Notes: generated by a model from the letters alone, not told the origin. Positions 28,301-36,758 are shown, numbered from the stretch's first letter. The stretch is 64,000 nt of DNA from Thermomonas beijingensis (GCF_020034655.1 NZ_JAIQDJ010000002.1:248001-312000); one strand, 5' to 3'. Numbers and translations: made by a program.

Positions 28301-28981
28301 AAAGAACGTCTGCCGGTCAAGGTGGATGGCGTGGCTATCCCGCTGAGTGCTGCCTATCAGGGCATGGTGGCTGCCGAGCGCAAATTTCAGCCAGTGTTAG
28401 GAGATGTGGCACCGTTCCAAGCCGGCAGTTTCACTCTGACCCAGCCCAGTCAATTGGGGGCGTTGGATGAAGGGGCCGAGGGCACGGTGCTGGAAGTCGA
28501 GTGCCGCGAACGCGTGTATCGCGCAAGTTCGGCAGGCGCGTCATTGGCAGAGGCCACTGCACAGGTGTTCTGGTCCCCGTCCAGCTGCATGCAGGCGCGG
28601 ATTCGCATCAGCGTGGCGGCCCCGGCGCCGAAGCAACCCGAGGCTGCCCCGGTGCAGGAGTTCGATCCTGCCACCAGTCAGATGCAGCCGGCAGCACCGA
28701 TTGCCGCAGTACCCGAGCTGAGCCTGGTGCGGACTTATGCTGGGGTCGATGGTTTTGCTGCACTGATCAAGGATTTCGCCAATGGCGCGCATGCGTTTGG
28801 TGTTGAGGATTTCCGTGATAGCTACAGCCCGGCGCAATGGACGCAACTGCGTCCCAAGCTTGATGCCGCCGGGTTCCGTGGGGTGCGGGTGTTCCTGAAG
28901 GTGGATTTGTCGGACGAAATGAAACGGTACCTGGGCGCCAGCACGGCGCATGCCGAAGTGCCAAGTGAAATCCTTGAATAA
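25373..28981 (+). CDS. tssM: TssM (IcmF-type) membrane complex protein, P-loop degenerate
   Basis: 1202-aa inner-membrane protein that spans the periplasm and forms the T6SS channel with TssL. Two transmembrane helices near the N-terminus (~41-62, 68-86) and a third at ~425-447 match the family. The cytoplasmic domain begins with IPWFLFIGDGSANVDGLL at the place of Walker A, but the GK[ST] signature is missing, so NTP binding there is doubtful. LNGLVVAVSVQSLL, MPVYFVVSGLERLPGYA and WRGLYFAGAADA are further IcmF features. The periplasmic half ends in a C-terminal domain containing VRTYAGVDGFAALIKDF. A run of ten A at 27237-27246 falls at residues ~622-625; loss or gain of one A would bring a stop within 17 codons. 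Confidence 0.95.
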   Translation: MSPLSMIETLFSNIGSIFTRIAYLYQQGSDTAKKPWLRRIVVTLVLLAIVVGLVFLALAVLPQLPMRFWQVLGLCVVVAVVLWWFMAGQRKASLKGRTRKRIGDLGPANDEEERAPVARMTAAITEAKRTIARAPEMAQGRTPLYRIPWFLFIGDGSANVDGLLRAGSEVSPFPASDKPAMDADDVWRWWFHKSMIAIEMHPRVVCDSSARLDRGLWYQGLMKLADEREKLPLNGLVVAVSVQSLLGPADALKETATRLRRLVDEAMEHLQVQMPVYFVVSGLERLPGYAQMRATLPDEAFAQALGHRFTESENTNAAASRRIDEVIQPIEDRLHALRMTALRAQHGPQQRRAVFDFIESLRQARPGLAMFVSLMLEDNPFQRTPRWRGLYFAGAADAAHRSGAFVADLFTRFLPSDQPLAGTSFRGNAGRMAIAGAGVLAMLGLSASFAYGLKSAHRDDAALLQQTRSACSEVAHSTSTGRIEWVASCGRTIEELEAAQGDTMLSFGIRRADSDIAKLRQRVVDDFANLILAPEDQMLATDIDQRRAGIEHVLAITQRLRLLEDCDSSNPVCRNRELKNNVSFDARSRLFAPFVSADNDTRRDRNNADALFATYLGYLRWQKKNIREAEHARLEGLLTRLLANYTPRAADLKQWADARGVGMDLGSFWLPQGAVVGTETGQLATISSAYTRDTWEGAIEPMLATLRKQAPERASRIDDLRNAYFQDYFTQWEKFQARFGDGITLWRGRYEELLARAGGADNPYARFFVAAQRNLYELPFDWPLASRWAATWAQMKSKWLSSWRPFGRFIADSFRFGGEKVTPPVWLLAMHDSQAVVLNRQDADYARAYLRLQAEGSGEDVYQLASDLFTSKGKADKPPASDYTKLIDAVDKPAEKYATSFKGDDLAAWSIVQGPSKLLLFLTVHKAGTYVQQRWRESVVKPLSTLPPEQQVDALYGPQGKLSAFVNDWLKPFITEKERLPVKVDGVAIPLSAAYQGMVAAERKFQPVLGDVAPFQAGSFTLTQPSQLGALDEGAEGTVLEVECRERVYRASSAGASLAEATAQVFWSPSSCMQARIRISVAAPAPKQPEAAPVQEFDPATSQMQPAAPIAAVPELSLVRTYAGVDGFAALIKDFANGAHAFGVEDFRDSYSPAQWTQLRPKLDAAGFRGVRVFLKVDLSDEMKRYLGASTAHAEVPSEILE

Positions 28982-28999
28982 GCCTGTTGTGGAGACTTT

Positions 29000-30076
29000 A
29001 TGGCCATCGATGTCAACGAACTACTAGCTCCCATTCCGGGTAGCGATCCTGCTGGCAGTGATGCCAGCTTTTCTGACCAGTTTGATCGTATCCGCGAGGC
29101 ACGGCGTGCGGACGACCCCAATCTGACCCAGGGCGACTGGCAGACCGAGCTGAAAGTGGCGGATTGGCGCGAAGCGCAAAAGCTATCCGAGGATATTTTG
29201 CAACGTACCAGCAAAGACCTGCAGGCTGCGGTGTGGTTGGGCGAAGCCGTGATTTCACGGTATGGCCTGGAGGGCGCCAAAGATAGTTTCGACCTGCTCA
29301 CCGGGTTGCTGGATACCTACTGGGAAGGCCTGCACCCCCGTGCCGATGACGGTGATCTGGAGGAGCGCGCTGGCAAGTTGGCGTGGTTTGCCAGTTGGGG
29401 TAGTCGTGCGTTGCAGACGATGATGCTCAATGATGATCCGCAGGGTGCGTTGACCCTCGCCAAATGGATTGATTCGCGTGAAGTGGACAATATGGGGCGG
29501 CAGAACGCAGAGGCTTATCAGACTGCGCTGGATAGCGGTCGCATCAGTGGGGACGCCTATGACAGTCGCATGCTTGCAACACCTGACGCGGTGGTGCGCG
29601 AGCGCATGGATCAAGCGCAAGCTGCTCGCGACGCGTTTGCTCGCTTCAGCGCAATGTCCGATTCCAGGCTCGGACGGGAAGCGCCCAGTCTTGCAGCGAT
29701 TGACGATGCGCTGAAGAAAATCCAAACCATCTATTCCCGGCTTGCCACTGCCAAGGGCATGGTCGGCGTCACGGCGGAGGATGACGCGGCAGCAACAGAT
29801 GGCGCAGTAGCGCCCGCATTGATGGCAAGCGGCGGTAGTGGCGCTGCGTTGAATCTTGGCTCGGTCAATCTTGCCTCCAAGGAGTCTGCGTTGCGTGCGC
29901 TGGGCGATATCGCCGGTTATTTCCGGCGTACCGAGCCGCACAGCCCGGTGGCCTATTTGCTGGAGCGCGCAGTGGCCTGGGCCAATATGCCTTTGGAGCA
30001 ATGGTTGGCCGAAGTGGTGCGGGATGACACCACGTTGTCGTCGATCCGTGAGCGCGTGGGCCTGCCGCCAAGCTGA
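29000..30076 (+). CDS. tssA: TssA (ImpA-type) T6SS assembly protein
   Basis: 358-aa protein of the ImpA_N family that primes and caps sheath polymerisation. The N-terminal domain has LLAPIPGSDPAGSD, DWREAQKLSEDILQRTSKDLQAAVWLGEA and GLLDTYWEGLHPRADDGDLEER. The C-terminus, with IAGYFRRTEPHSPVAYLLERAVAWANMPLEQWLAEVV, matches the shorter TssA class rather than the VasJ-extended class. It begins with a GGAG ribosome-binding site 18 bp after tssM. A 191-bp gap follows before tssB, so a separate promoter for the sheath genes is possible. Confidence 0.93.
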   Translation: MAIDVNELLAPIPGSDPAGSDASFSDQFDRIREARRADDPNLTQGDWQTELKVADWREAQKLSEDILQRTSKDLQAAVWLGEAVISRYGLEGAKDSFDLLTGLLDTYWEGLHPRADDGDLEERAGKLAWFASWGSRALQTMMLNDDPQGALTLAKWIDSREVDNMGRQNAEAYQTALDSGRISGDAYDSRMLATPDAVVRERMDQAQAARDAFARFSAMSDSRLGREAPSLAAIDDALKKIQTIYSRLATAKGMVGVTAEDDAAATDGAVAPALMASGGSGAALNLGSVNLASKESALRALGDIAGYFRRTEPHSPVAYLLERAVAWANMPLEQWLAEVVRDDTTLSSIRERVGLPPS

Positions 30077-30267
30077 ATCATCCCCCCCGCCAGGCACCCA
30101 CAAGTGTGGGCACGCCGAACGGCATATGCCCAAGTCTGGCCGTCCGATGGATGTTTCGTCAGCGCCTGCTTCCTAGACTCATTGAATGTTCTGGAGCGCT
30201 TCGCCAATCCGGCAGGCGCAACTAACGTCAACCCACTCAGCAACCCACAACGCGTACGGGGATTCAA

Positions 30268-30780
30268 ATGGCCAAGAAGGAAAGTACCCAGCACAAACTT
30301 GATCGCGTCCGCGCCCCGCGCGTACAGCTCACCTATGACGTTGAAGTGGGGGATGCGATCGAGAAAAAGGAACTACCGTTCGTGGCGGGAGTGGTGGGTA
30401 ATTTCAGCGGCCAGCCTGCCGAGCCACTGGCGAAGTTGAAGGATCGCAAGTTCGTCAACGTCGATAAAGACAATTTTGACGATGCAATGAAGGGCATGAA
30501 GCCGCGTGCGCAAATGCAAGTGGAAAACAAGCTTGCTGGTGATGGCTCGAAGCTGGGTGTGGAGTTGAACTTCCGCAGCTTGGAAGATTTCTCGCCGGAG
30601 CGCGTGGCCAATCAAATCGAGCCATTGCGCAAGTTGCTGGAGGCGCGCCAGAAGCTGGCAGATCTGCGTAACAAAGCAGCAGGCAATGACAAATTCGAAG
30701 ATTTGCTCAATGACGTACTCGCCAATACCGACAAGATCGCCCAGCTGAGCAAGGAAGTCGGGCCCAAGTCCGAAGAGTGA
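30268..30780 (+). CDS. tssB: TssB (VipA) small sheath subunit
   Basis: 170-aa contractile sheath protein that co-assembles with TssC. Signature stretches are TQHKLDRVRAPRVQLTYDVEVGDA, ELPFVAGVVGNFSGQ, KFVNVDKDNFDDAMKGMKPR, LNFRSLEDFSPERVANQIEPLRKLLEARQKLADL and a KAAGNDKFEDLLNDVL helix near the end, which links to TssC and ClpV recognition. GGGGA precedes the start by 5 nt. Strongly conserved and full length. Confidence 0.97.
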   Translation: MAKKESTQHKLDRVRAPRVQLTYDVEVGDAIEKKELPFVAGVVGNFSGQPAEPLAKLKDRKFVNVDKDNFDDAMKGMKPRAQMQVENKLAGDGSKLGVELNFRSLEDFSPERVANQIEPLRKLLEARQKLADLRNKAAGNDKFEDLLNDVLANTDKIAQLSKEVGPKSEE

Positions 30781-30854
30781 TTCGAGCCTGCGTGGACGAA
30801 CCACTGGCACTTCGCCTGAACTTTTGATTCCAAACCGTCAAACGAGCAAACAAC

Positions 30855-32339
30855 ATGGCCAATACCGAAACCCAGGCTGCAACCTCCGCCACTGCAGAAG
30901 CCGCTGAAGGCGGGCTGTTGGATCAGATTCTGACCCAGAGCAAAATTGCCCGTTCGGATACCGAACGTACCCGTGCGCGTGATCTGATCGCGGAATTGGT
31001 GGCGCAGGTCAGCGATGGTGCAATGGTGGTTTCCAAGGATGCGATTGGCGCACTGGATGCACGTATCGCCGAAATCGACCGTGTGCTATCCGAGCAATTA
31101 TCTGCAGTGATGCATGCACCTGAGTTTCAGCAGCTGGAAGGTAGCTGGCGTGGTTTGAAATACCTGGTCGATAACTCTGAAACCAGCACCACGCTGAAGA
31201 TCAAGGTGTTCAACACCACCAAGAAGGAGTTGATCAAGGACTTCAAAAATGCAGCGGACTTCGACCAGGGCACGCTGTTCAAGAAGCTCTATGAAGAGGA
31301 ATACGGCACTTTTGGTGGCGCACCGTTTGCCACTTTGATCGGCGATTTCGAGTTCGGTCGGCATCCGGAAGACATGTATTTGCTGGAAGAAATTTCCCAC
31401 GTGTGTGCCGCTGCCCATGCGCCGTTCCTCAGTGCCGCGTCGCCGGAATTGCTGGGCTTTGACGATTTCACCGAACTGTCCGGCCCGCGTGATCTGGCCA
31501 AGATCTTCGATACCGTTGAATACGCCAAGTGGAAGAGCTTCCGTGCATCTGAAGACTCCCGCTATGTGGGCCTTGCAATGCCGCATGTGTTGGGTCGCCT
31601 GCCGTATGGCCCAGACACCGATCCGGTGGAGGCATTCAACTTTGTCGAGCGCACAGATGGCACAGAGCACGGCAAGTACTTGTGGATGAATGCGGCGTAT
31701 GCGCTGGGTACTAAGGTAACCGATGCGTTTGCCAAATTCGGCTGGTGTGCGGCCATTCGCGGAGTGGAAGGTGGCGGCTTGGTCGAGGGCTTGCCGACCC
31801 ACACCTTTGCCACTGACGATGGCGAAGTTGCGCTCAAGTGCCCGACTGAAATCGCCATCACCGATCGGCGTGAAAAAGAGCTCGCCGATCTGGGCATGAT
31901 TCCGCTGGTGCATTGCAAGGGTACTGACTACGCGGCGTTCTTCTCCACCCAATCAGCGCAGAAGGCCAAGGAATACAACACCGATGCCGCCAACGCCAAC
32001 GCGCGCTTGTCGTCGCAACTGCAGTACATCTTTGCGGTGAGTCGTATCGCGCATTACTTGAAGTCGATGATGCGCGACAAGATCGGCAGTTTCGCCAGCA
32101 AGTCCAGTGTCGAAATGTTCCTGAATAACTGGATTGCCCAGTACGTGTTGCTGGACGATAACGCGTCGCAGGAAATGAAGGCGCAATACCCGCTGCGCGA
32201 AGCGCGCGTGGAAGTGGTGGATGTTCCCGGCAAGCCGGGTGCATACAAGTCGGTTGCTTTCCTGCGGCCCCACTATCAGCTGGATGAGCTCAGCGTTTCG
32301 CTGCGCATGGTCGCGGAATTGCCGAAGTCGGCACGCTGA
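30855..32339 (+). CDS. tssC: TssC (VipB) large sheath subunit
   Basis: 494-aa sheath protein that forms the contractile tube with TssB. Visible family motifs include VSKDAIGALDARIAEID, FQQLEGSWRGLKYLVDNSETS, EEEYGTFGGAPFATLIGDFEF, LLEEISHVCAAAHAPFLSAASPELLG, WKSFRASEDSRYVGLAMPHVLGRLPYG, and EALGTKVTDAFAKFGWCAAIRG-type and GLPTHTF segments. It ends with FLRPHYQLDELSVSLRMVAELP. Length is normal for TssC. It lies 74 bp after tssB. Confidence 0.97.
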   Translation: MANTETQAATSATAEAAEGGLLDQILTQSKIARSDTERTRARDLIAELVAQVSDGAMVVSKDAIGALDARIAEIDRVLSEQLSAVMHAPEFQQLEGSWRGLKYLVDNSETSTTLKIKVFNTTKKELIKDFKNAADFDQGTLFKKLYEEEYGTFGGAPFATLIGDFEFGRHPEDMYLLEEISHVCAAAHAPFLSAASPELLGFDDFTELSGPRDLAKIFDTVEYAKWKSFRASEDSRYVGLAMPHVLGRLPYGPDTDPVEAFNFVERTDGTEHGKYLWMNAAYALGTKVTDAFAKFGWCAAIRGVEGGGLVEGLPTHTFATDDGEVALKCPTEIAITDRREKELADLGMIPLVHCKGTDYAAFFSTQSAQKAKEYNTDAANANARLSSQLQYIFAVSRIAHYLKSMMRDKIGSFASKSSVEMFLNNWIAQYVLLDDNASQEMKAQYPLREARVEVVDVPGKPGAYKSVAFLRPHYQLDELSVSLRMVAELPKSAR

Positions 32340-32391
32340 CCTGAATAAAAACAACGCACTACTTTTCTGATTTCACTCACGGAGAACTGCA

Positions 32392-32871
32392 ATGGCAAGT
32401 GATATTTTCATGAAGATTGACGGCATCGATGGCGAATCTGCAGATGCTAAACACAAAGGCGAGATCGACGTGCTGGCATGGTCGGTGGGTGCCACCAACT
32501 CCGGTTCGATGGCCTATGGCGGTGGTGGTGGTACCGGTAAGGTCGCCTTCCAGGATCTAAGCATCACCAAGCGCATCGACAAGAGCAGCCCGAAGATGAT
32601 GGAGAAGTGCGCTGATGGCACCCACATCAAGAAGGCCGTACTGATTGCGCGCAAGCAGGGTGGCCAGCAGATGGATTACGTCAAGATCACGCTGTCGGAT
32701 CTGCTGGTGTCCAGCATCTCGATGTCGGGCTCGGGTGATGATTCTGAAACTGTTTCGTTCAACTACGGCCATATCGAATACACCTACACCGCACAGAAGC
32801 AAGATGGGTCGAAGGAAGGCGATACCGGCATGAAGTGGAACATCAAGAAGAACGACAAGAGTGGCGCATAA
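32392..32871 (+). CDS. hcp: Hcp (TssD) inner tube protein
   Basis: 159-aa protein whose hexamers stack into the T6SS inner tube. Motifs: IFMKIDGIDGESADAKHKGEIDVLAWS near the start, FQDLSITKRIDKSSPKMMEKCADGTHIKKAVL in the middle, and FNYGHIEYTYTAQKQDGS near the end, all typical of the Hcp1 class. A GGAG ribosome-binding site precedes the ATG. It is small and tightly placed between tssC and tssE, so this is the structural rather than an evolved, effector-fused Hcp. Confidence 0.97.
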   Translation: MASDIFMKIDGIDGESADAKHKGEIDVLAWSVGATNSGSMAYGGGGGTGKVAFQDLSITKRIDKSSPKMMEKCADGTHIKKAVLIARKQGGQQMDYVKITLSDLLVSSISMSGSGDDSETVSFNYGHIEYTYTAQKQDGSKEGDTGMKWNIKKNDKSGA

Positions 32872-32883
32872 CATCGCATACCG

Positions 32884-33327
32884 ATGTCACGTGGCTTGAT
32901 GGATCGTTTGGTCGATGTGCCCCTGCCGGAGGATACTGGCAGGGGCATTTCGGTGACTGAAATTCGCAAAGGAATTGCGGCGGATCTTGAAAACTTGCTC
33001 AACACGCGCTCGGAAGCGGCACGGCTGATTCCTGAGACGTTCAAGGAGTGCCGAGCGTCATCATTGACCTTCGGTATCCTTGATTTTTCCTCCTACAGCT
33101 TGCTCAGCCCACAGGATCGAGACCGTATCCGTCGCTCGCTGGAGCAAGCAATCAGCCTGCACGAAGCGCGTTTGACCCGAATTCGAGTGACGTTGGAGCC
33201 GCAGCGCGAGCTAGATCGCGCTCTGCGCTTTCGGGTCGATGCATTGATGGTATTAGGGTCAGACAACGAAAAAGTGCAGTTCGATGCGGTGCTGCAGTTG
33301 AACTCGCAAAACTACATGGTGCGCTGA
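32884..33327 (+). CDS. tssE: TssE baseplate protein (gp25-like)
   Basis: 147-aa T6SS baseplate subunit related to phage T4 gp25. Characteristic are EIRKGIAADLENLLNTRSEA early on, FGILDFSSYSLLSPQDRDRIRRSLEQAI in the middle, and the C-terminal LRFRVDALM. No clear ribosome-binding site is seen for ATG 32884; ATG 32899 (MDRLVDVPL) is an alternative start. It is 12 bp after hcp, so it is probably read from the same transcript. It closes the plus-strand T6SS group and converges with the methyltransferase gene. Confidence 0.93.
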   Translation: MSRGLMDRLVDVPLPEDTGRGISVTEIRKGIAADLENLLNTRSEAARLIPETFKECRASSLTFGILDFSSYSLLSPQDRDRIRRSLEQAISLHEARLTRIRVTLEPQRELDRALRFRVDALMVLGSDNEKVQFDAVLQLNSQNYMVR

Positions 33328-33361
33328 GCATCGAGTGCTAAGCGCTGATTCGTTATTGGTA

Positions 33362-34966
33362 TCAAGCATCCAATAACGCCATCTTGCACGCAAGCTGCAG
33401 GCCGCTTTCCAGTTGGCCAGCAAGGTGGTCTTGCCACCAGGCACTGGTTTGAATTGACTCTTTGCCATCTGCGCCCACGACAGGAAATGCCTGCATGCGC
33501 TCGACGAGTGCTTGCAGCAAGGCGATGCGATCGCGCTTGCCGTTCAACAACTTGACCAGCTCCAGCCCCAGCTGGCTGTCGAGGCGCACCATGGAGGGCC
33601 GCAGACTGGTCAGCATGTCTTGCCCATTCTCCAGCTGCACGCGGGATAGCGGATTCAAGCAAGGGTATTCGCTGGGCGAATTGGCAAACGCCGGCGCATC
33701 GATATGCAGGGTCAGTAGGCCGTATTCGAAGGCGATGAGCAAAGCCTTGCAGAGTGTGCCGCGGATTTCCTGCAGATTTTCGTGCTGATCCTCATGCAGG
33801 TTGCCGCCACCCTGGGTTGTTGCCAGGTGTTGCTGCAGCAGTGTGTCGACCGATAGAGCGCAGGGAAACGCGTTGCCAATGGCGGTCAATGCACTGGCGA
33901 CCAATGTATTCGGCGTGGTGAGAGCTGCCCCACCGCTGGCGCAAAAACGTCGTAGTCCCGGGTGTGCCTTTCCTATGTCGGTGTCTGCAAAGGCGGCGTC
34001 TTCGTACAGATGTCCTGTCGCTTGCATCTGCAGTACCGCATCCGCTTGTGCTGGGCGCACAATCGCTACTTCTTGCCGGCAGAGCAGGGTTTGTCGGAAG
34101 CGCCGGCCTTTCAGATAGTCCAGATATTGTTCGCGGCGAATCACATCACCGGCCGCCAGTTGAGCCAGGCTCGCTGCGGTGTGGTCGGGTAACGAGGCGC
34201 CGCTGGAGTCGTGATATTCCGCTTCGGCGAGAAAACCCAGGCCGTGAGTATGCGCGCGTGCAGCGAAATCGGTAATTGAATACGGCAGATTCAATTCGGC
34301 CAAGTCGTCGTGGTAGAACACCGCCGATTCGGTTTTTTCGAGCAAATCCTGCGCTTCATGGCGGACCACATCTGCATAGGGTGTCTTGGTGGTCACCGAT
34401 GCCTGTAGCCAGGTCAGAAACTCGCGCGCCAGCGCAATTTTCTGCAATGGTTCGTTGATGCTGGAGGTATGTTGCTGCAGCATGTCCCACATCATTCGGC
34501 GCAGATGGCAGCCGGGCAGGGCGTTATAGCTGATATATGCGATGCCGTTCGCTGTCAGCATGCGCTGGCACAGCGCCAGCAGTGTGTCCTGCACCGAGGC
34601 CGGAACCCATGAGAAGAACCCATGCGCGACGATATAGTCGAATGGCGTCGCGCCGCACTCCCATTGGCAAACATCTGCCGCATGCAGTTGCAGATTGGTC
34701 AGACCCAATTGCTGACGCATCGCCTCACCACGCGCAATCGCGGTCTGCGACATATCCACGCCGACGAATTGTGCTTGCGGGTAGGCCAGCGCCAAGCTGA
34801 GCAATTGCAGGCCATCACCGCAACCTACTTCCAGTAATCGGCATTGGATGGGCGACGCGCTGGCCAGTCCATGCAGGCGGCCAATTGCAGCCAATCGCGA
34901 TGGGTGCATCTGCGGAAAAATCAGCGCCGGGTATTGCAGGGCATCGTAAGCAAATGCTGCGGTCAC
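33362..34966 (-). CDS. SAM-dependent methyltransferase with PKMT-type regulatory domain
   Basis: 534-aa protein. The N-terminal Rossmann-like methyltransferase (~40-190) has motif I LLEVGCGDGLQLL (45-57), the acidic loop at D71 in FVGVDMS, and FDYIVAHGFFSWVP. The middle (~215-300) matches the methyltransferase regulatory domain found in protein-lysine methyltransferases such as rickettsial outer-membrane protein enzymes (EFLTWL, TPYADVVRHEAQDLL, LNLPYSITDFAARA). The C-terminal third is helical and unassigned. The start is GTG 34966, overlapping the stop of the upstream hybrid kinase (GTGA), so the two are coupled. Its 3' end converges with tssE, 34 bp away. Substrate unknown; a surface or secretion-apparatus protein is one possibility. 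Confidence 0.85.
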   Translation of the reverse strand: MTAAFAYDALQYPALIFPQMHPSRLAAIGRLHGLASASPIQCRLLEVGCGDGLQLLSLALAYPQAQFVGVDMSQTAIARGEAMRQQLGLTNLQLHAADVCQWECGATPFDYIVAHGFFSWVPASVQDTLLALCQRMLTANGIAYISYNALPGCHLRRMMWDMLQQHTSSINEPLQKIALAREFLTWLQASVTTKTPYADVVRHEAQDLLEKTESAVFYHDDLAELNLPYSITDFAARAHTHGLGFLAEAEYHDSSGASLPDHTAASLAQLAAGDVIRREQYLDYLKGRRFRQTLLCRQEVAIVRPAQADAVLQMQATGHLYEDAAFADTDIGKAHPGLRRFCASGGAALTTPNTLVASALTAIGNAFPCALSVDTLLQQHLATTQGGGNLHEDQHENLQEIRGTLCKALLIAFEYGLLTLHIDAPAFANSPSEYPCLNPLSRVQLENGQDMLTSLRPSMVRLDSQLGLELVKLLNGKRDRIALLQALVERMQAFPVVGADGKESIQTSAWWQDHLAGQLESGLQLACKMALLDA

Positions 34967-36600
34967 GGGTTGTCCTCTTTGGGGAGCGCTTTGGCCGCCA
35001 AGACCGCGGCCAGCATTGCTTCGCGCAGGCGTTGCGGTGCTACAGGTTTGAACAGCACAGGGATGCGTTTGGATGTAATTATTGCAATCTGCTCGGGGCG
35101 GGTTTCGCCGGTCACCAAAAGCCTGGCAAAGCTCGGATGTGCGGGGTCACACCGATAGCGATGGCTGACCGCATCCAGCACATCAAGGCCACTGAGCTCC
35201 GGGCCAAGATGTAGATCGCTGAGAATGAGATCCGGTGGCAGACTCCAGTCCTCGAGTTGGATGAGAGCACTGTCAACATCGTGGGCGGTACGCACCTCGC
35301 ACCCCCATTCCAGCAACAGCGCGCGTAGCCCCTCCAGAATACTGGGCTCGTCATCAATGGCGAGCACGCGCAGGCCACTGATATCGAGCGGAAAATCGAG
35401 ACTGTCGTTATCCGTAGGCATCACTTCCACGCTGCGATCCAAGGTGAGTGAAACCAAGGTGCCGCGTGCGGGTCGCGATGACAATGTCAGCGCGCAGCCA
35501 CATAATTCTGCCAAACGCCGCACGGTCGCCAGTCCCAGCCCAAGGCCGCGCTTGCGCTCACCGGCGGGCAAGGTGCTCTGTTTGACCTGATAGAACTCAT
35601 CGAACACCCGCTGTTGGTGTTCCGGTGCAATCCCGCAACCGGTATCCCAGACATCAATGCGCACTTGGCCGTTGTCTTGATGACGAACCCCGACCAAAAC
35701 ACCGCCGCTATCGGTATAACGCAGCGCATTACTGACCAGATTGTTGAGGATCCGTGCCAGCATGGTGCGGTCACCCTGCACCCAAGCATCGGTCTTGCGT
35801 ACAACCAGCCGCAGGCCGCGCGATTCGGCCAGCATGCGGAAGTTGCGACTGACTTCATCGAAGACATCATCCAGCCGCACATTGGACACGCTGGCCTGCA
35901 TGCTGCCGGACTCCAGGCGTGACAAATCCAGCAATTCGGCAAACAGTTGATCCAGCGAGGCCACGCATTCCTGGATATGCATGATGCGGGTGATCTTGTC
36001 AGGATCGGTCTCGCCGGCGCGCAGTGTCGAGGAAAACAACGTCAGGGCATACAACGGCTGACGCAGATCGTGGCTGGCCGCGGCCAGCAGCCGTGCGCGT
36101 GACAAGTTGGCGGATTCCAGCTTTGCGTTTTTTTCGGCCAATTCAATACTGGTGCGCCCCAGCGCACTTTGCATCCGGTTCTGTACCTGGGCCACCGACC
36201 TGGATGCTTCCTGGATCGCGTATTGAAGTTGCCACAATGGATTGTCGCGGCCATCCAGCGCCAATTGCAGGGGGGCACCCTTGCCCAGACGCTGCACCGC
36301 CAGCGTCAAGGCATGTATCGATGCGCGGAAACGCTGGGCGATACCCCAGCTGATGACCAACACCACGAGCACCGCCATCAACAACAAGCCTGCCGCCTTC
36401 CATAGCGCTGACCGTAATTGGGCAGCGGGCAACTGGGTATCCAATGGAAGTGCGGCCAGCGCCAACAAACCAAACGCCAGCAGCGCGGCCATGACCAGTG
36501 GCAATACCACGGCAATGGCCCATTGCCGCAGCAGCGAAGGAGCTTGACCTGTCGGGGAAGCTGAATGGGGAGATGACGAGGACGGTGCCTGCATGCGCAT
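34963..36600 (-). CDS. Hybrid sensor histidine kinase with C-terminal receiver
   Basis: 545-aa membrane kinase. Two transmembrane helices (~27-51 and 66-88) enclose only a short periplasmic loop (~52-65), so external sensing is limited. A HAMP-like and coiled-coil region (~89-165) leads to the HisKA domain with phosphoacceptor H177 in ASHDLRQPLYAL. The ATPase domain (~275-390) has NNLVSNALRYTD, DTGCGIAPEHQ and GLGLGLATV. The receiver (~410-535) has D416-D417 and phosphoacceptor D462 in LILSDLHLG. The start is placed at ATG 36600, because the longer frame runs back through a terminator hairpin. It overlaps the methyltransferase by 4 bp. The likely partner is the NarL-type regulator on the other side of the T6SS genes (inference). 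Confidence 0.9.
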   Translation of the reverse strand: MRMQAPSSSSPHSASPTGQAPSLLRQWAIAVVLPLVMAALLAFGLLALAALPLDTQLPAAQLRSALWKAAGLLLMAVLVVLVISWGIAQRFRASIHALTLAVQRLGKGAPLQLALDGRDNPLWQLQYAIQEASRSVAQVQNRMQSALGRTSIELAEKNAKLESANLSRARLLAAASHDLRQPLYALTLFSSTLRAGETDPDKITRIMHIQECVASLDQLFAELLDLSRLESGSMQASVSNVRLDDVFDEVSRNFRMLAESRGLRLVVRKTDAWVQGDRTMLARILNNLVSNALRYTDSGGVLVGVRHQDNGQVRIDVWDTGCGIAPEHQQRVFDEFYQVKQSTLPAGERKRGLGLGLATVRRLAELCGCALTLSSRPARGTLVSLTLDRSVEVMPTDNDSLDFPLDISGLRVLAIDDEPSILEGLRALLLEWGCEVRTAHDVDSALIQLEDWSLPPDLILSDLHLGPELSGLDVLDAVSHRYRCDPAHPSFARLLVTGETRPEQIAIITSKRIPVLFKPVAPQRLREAMLAAVLAAKALPKEDNP

Positions 36601-36682
36601 ATTGAACTGGCGGTTGCCGATCTTTACGCAATTTGCGGGGTTGTCGGGCCAGATGCAATCCATGATGCCAGCAAAACAAAAA

Positions 36683-36698
36683 ACCGCCTTGCGGCGGT
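36683..36698 (-). terminator. Rho-independent terminator (minus strand)
   Basis: A stem of accgcc and ggcggt with a 4-nt loop, followed on the minus strand by TTTTTTG. It lies downstream of the small minus-strand gene ending at 36759 and upstream of the kinase start. The same hairpin occurs again at 37135-37150. Confidence 0.85.
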
Positions 36699-36758
36699 CT
36701 TTGACTGCTCCCGAATCAGGTGTTCTGCAGAGCACGGGATTTTTCATTACCCATGAAA

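Noticed and set aside
30097-30110. Hairpin after tssA as terminator
   Set aside because: Only a 5-bp stem with no T tract. Probably not an intrinsic terminator.
30811-30826. Possible sigma-54 promoter (tggcac) before tssC
   Set aside because: The -24 half is present, but the -12 TTGC element is missing at the right distance.
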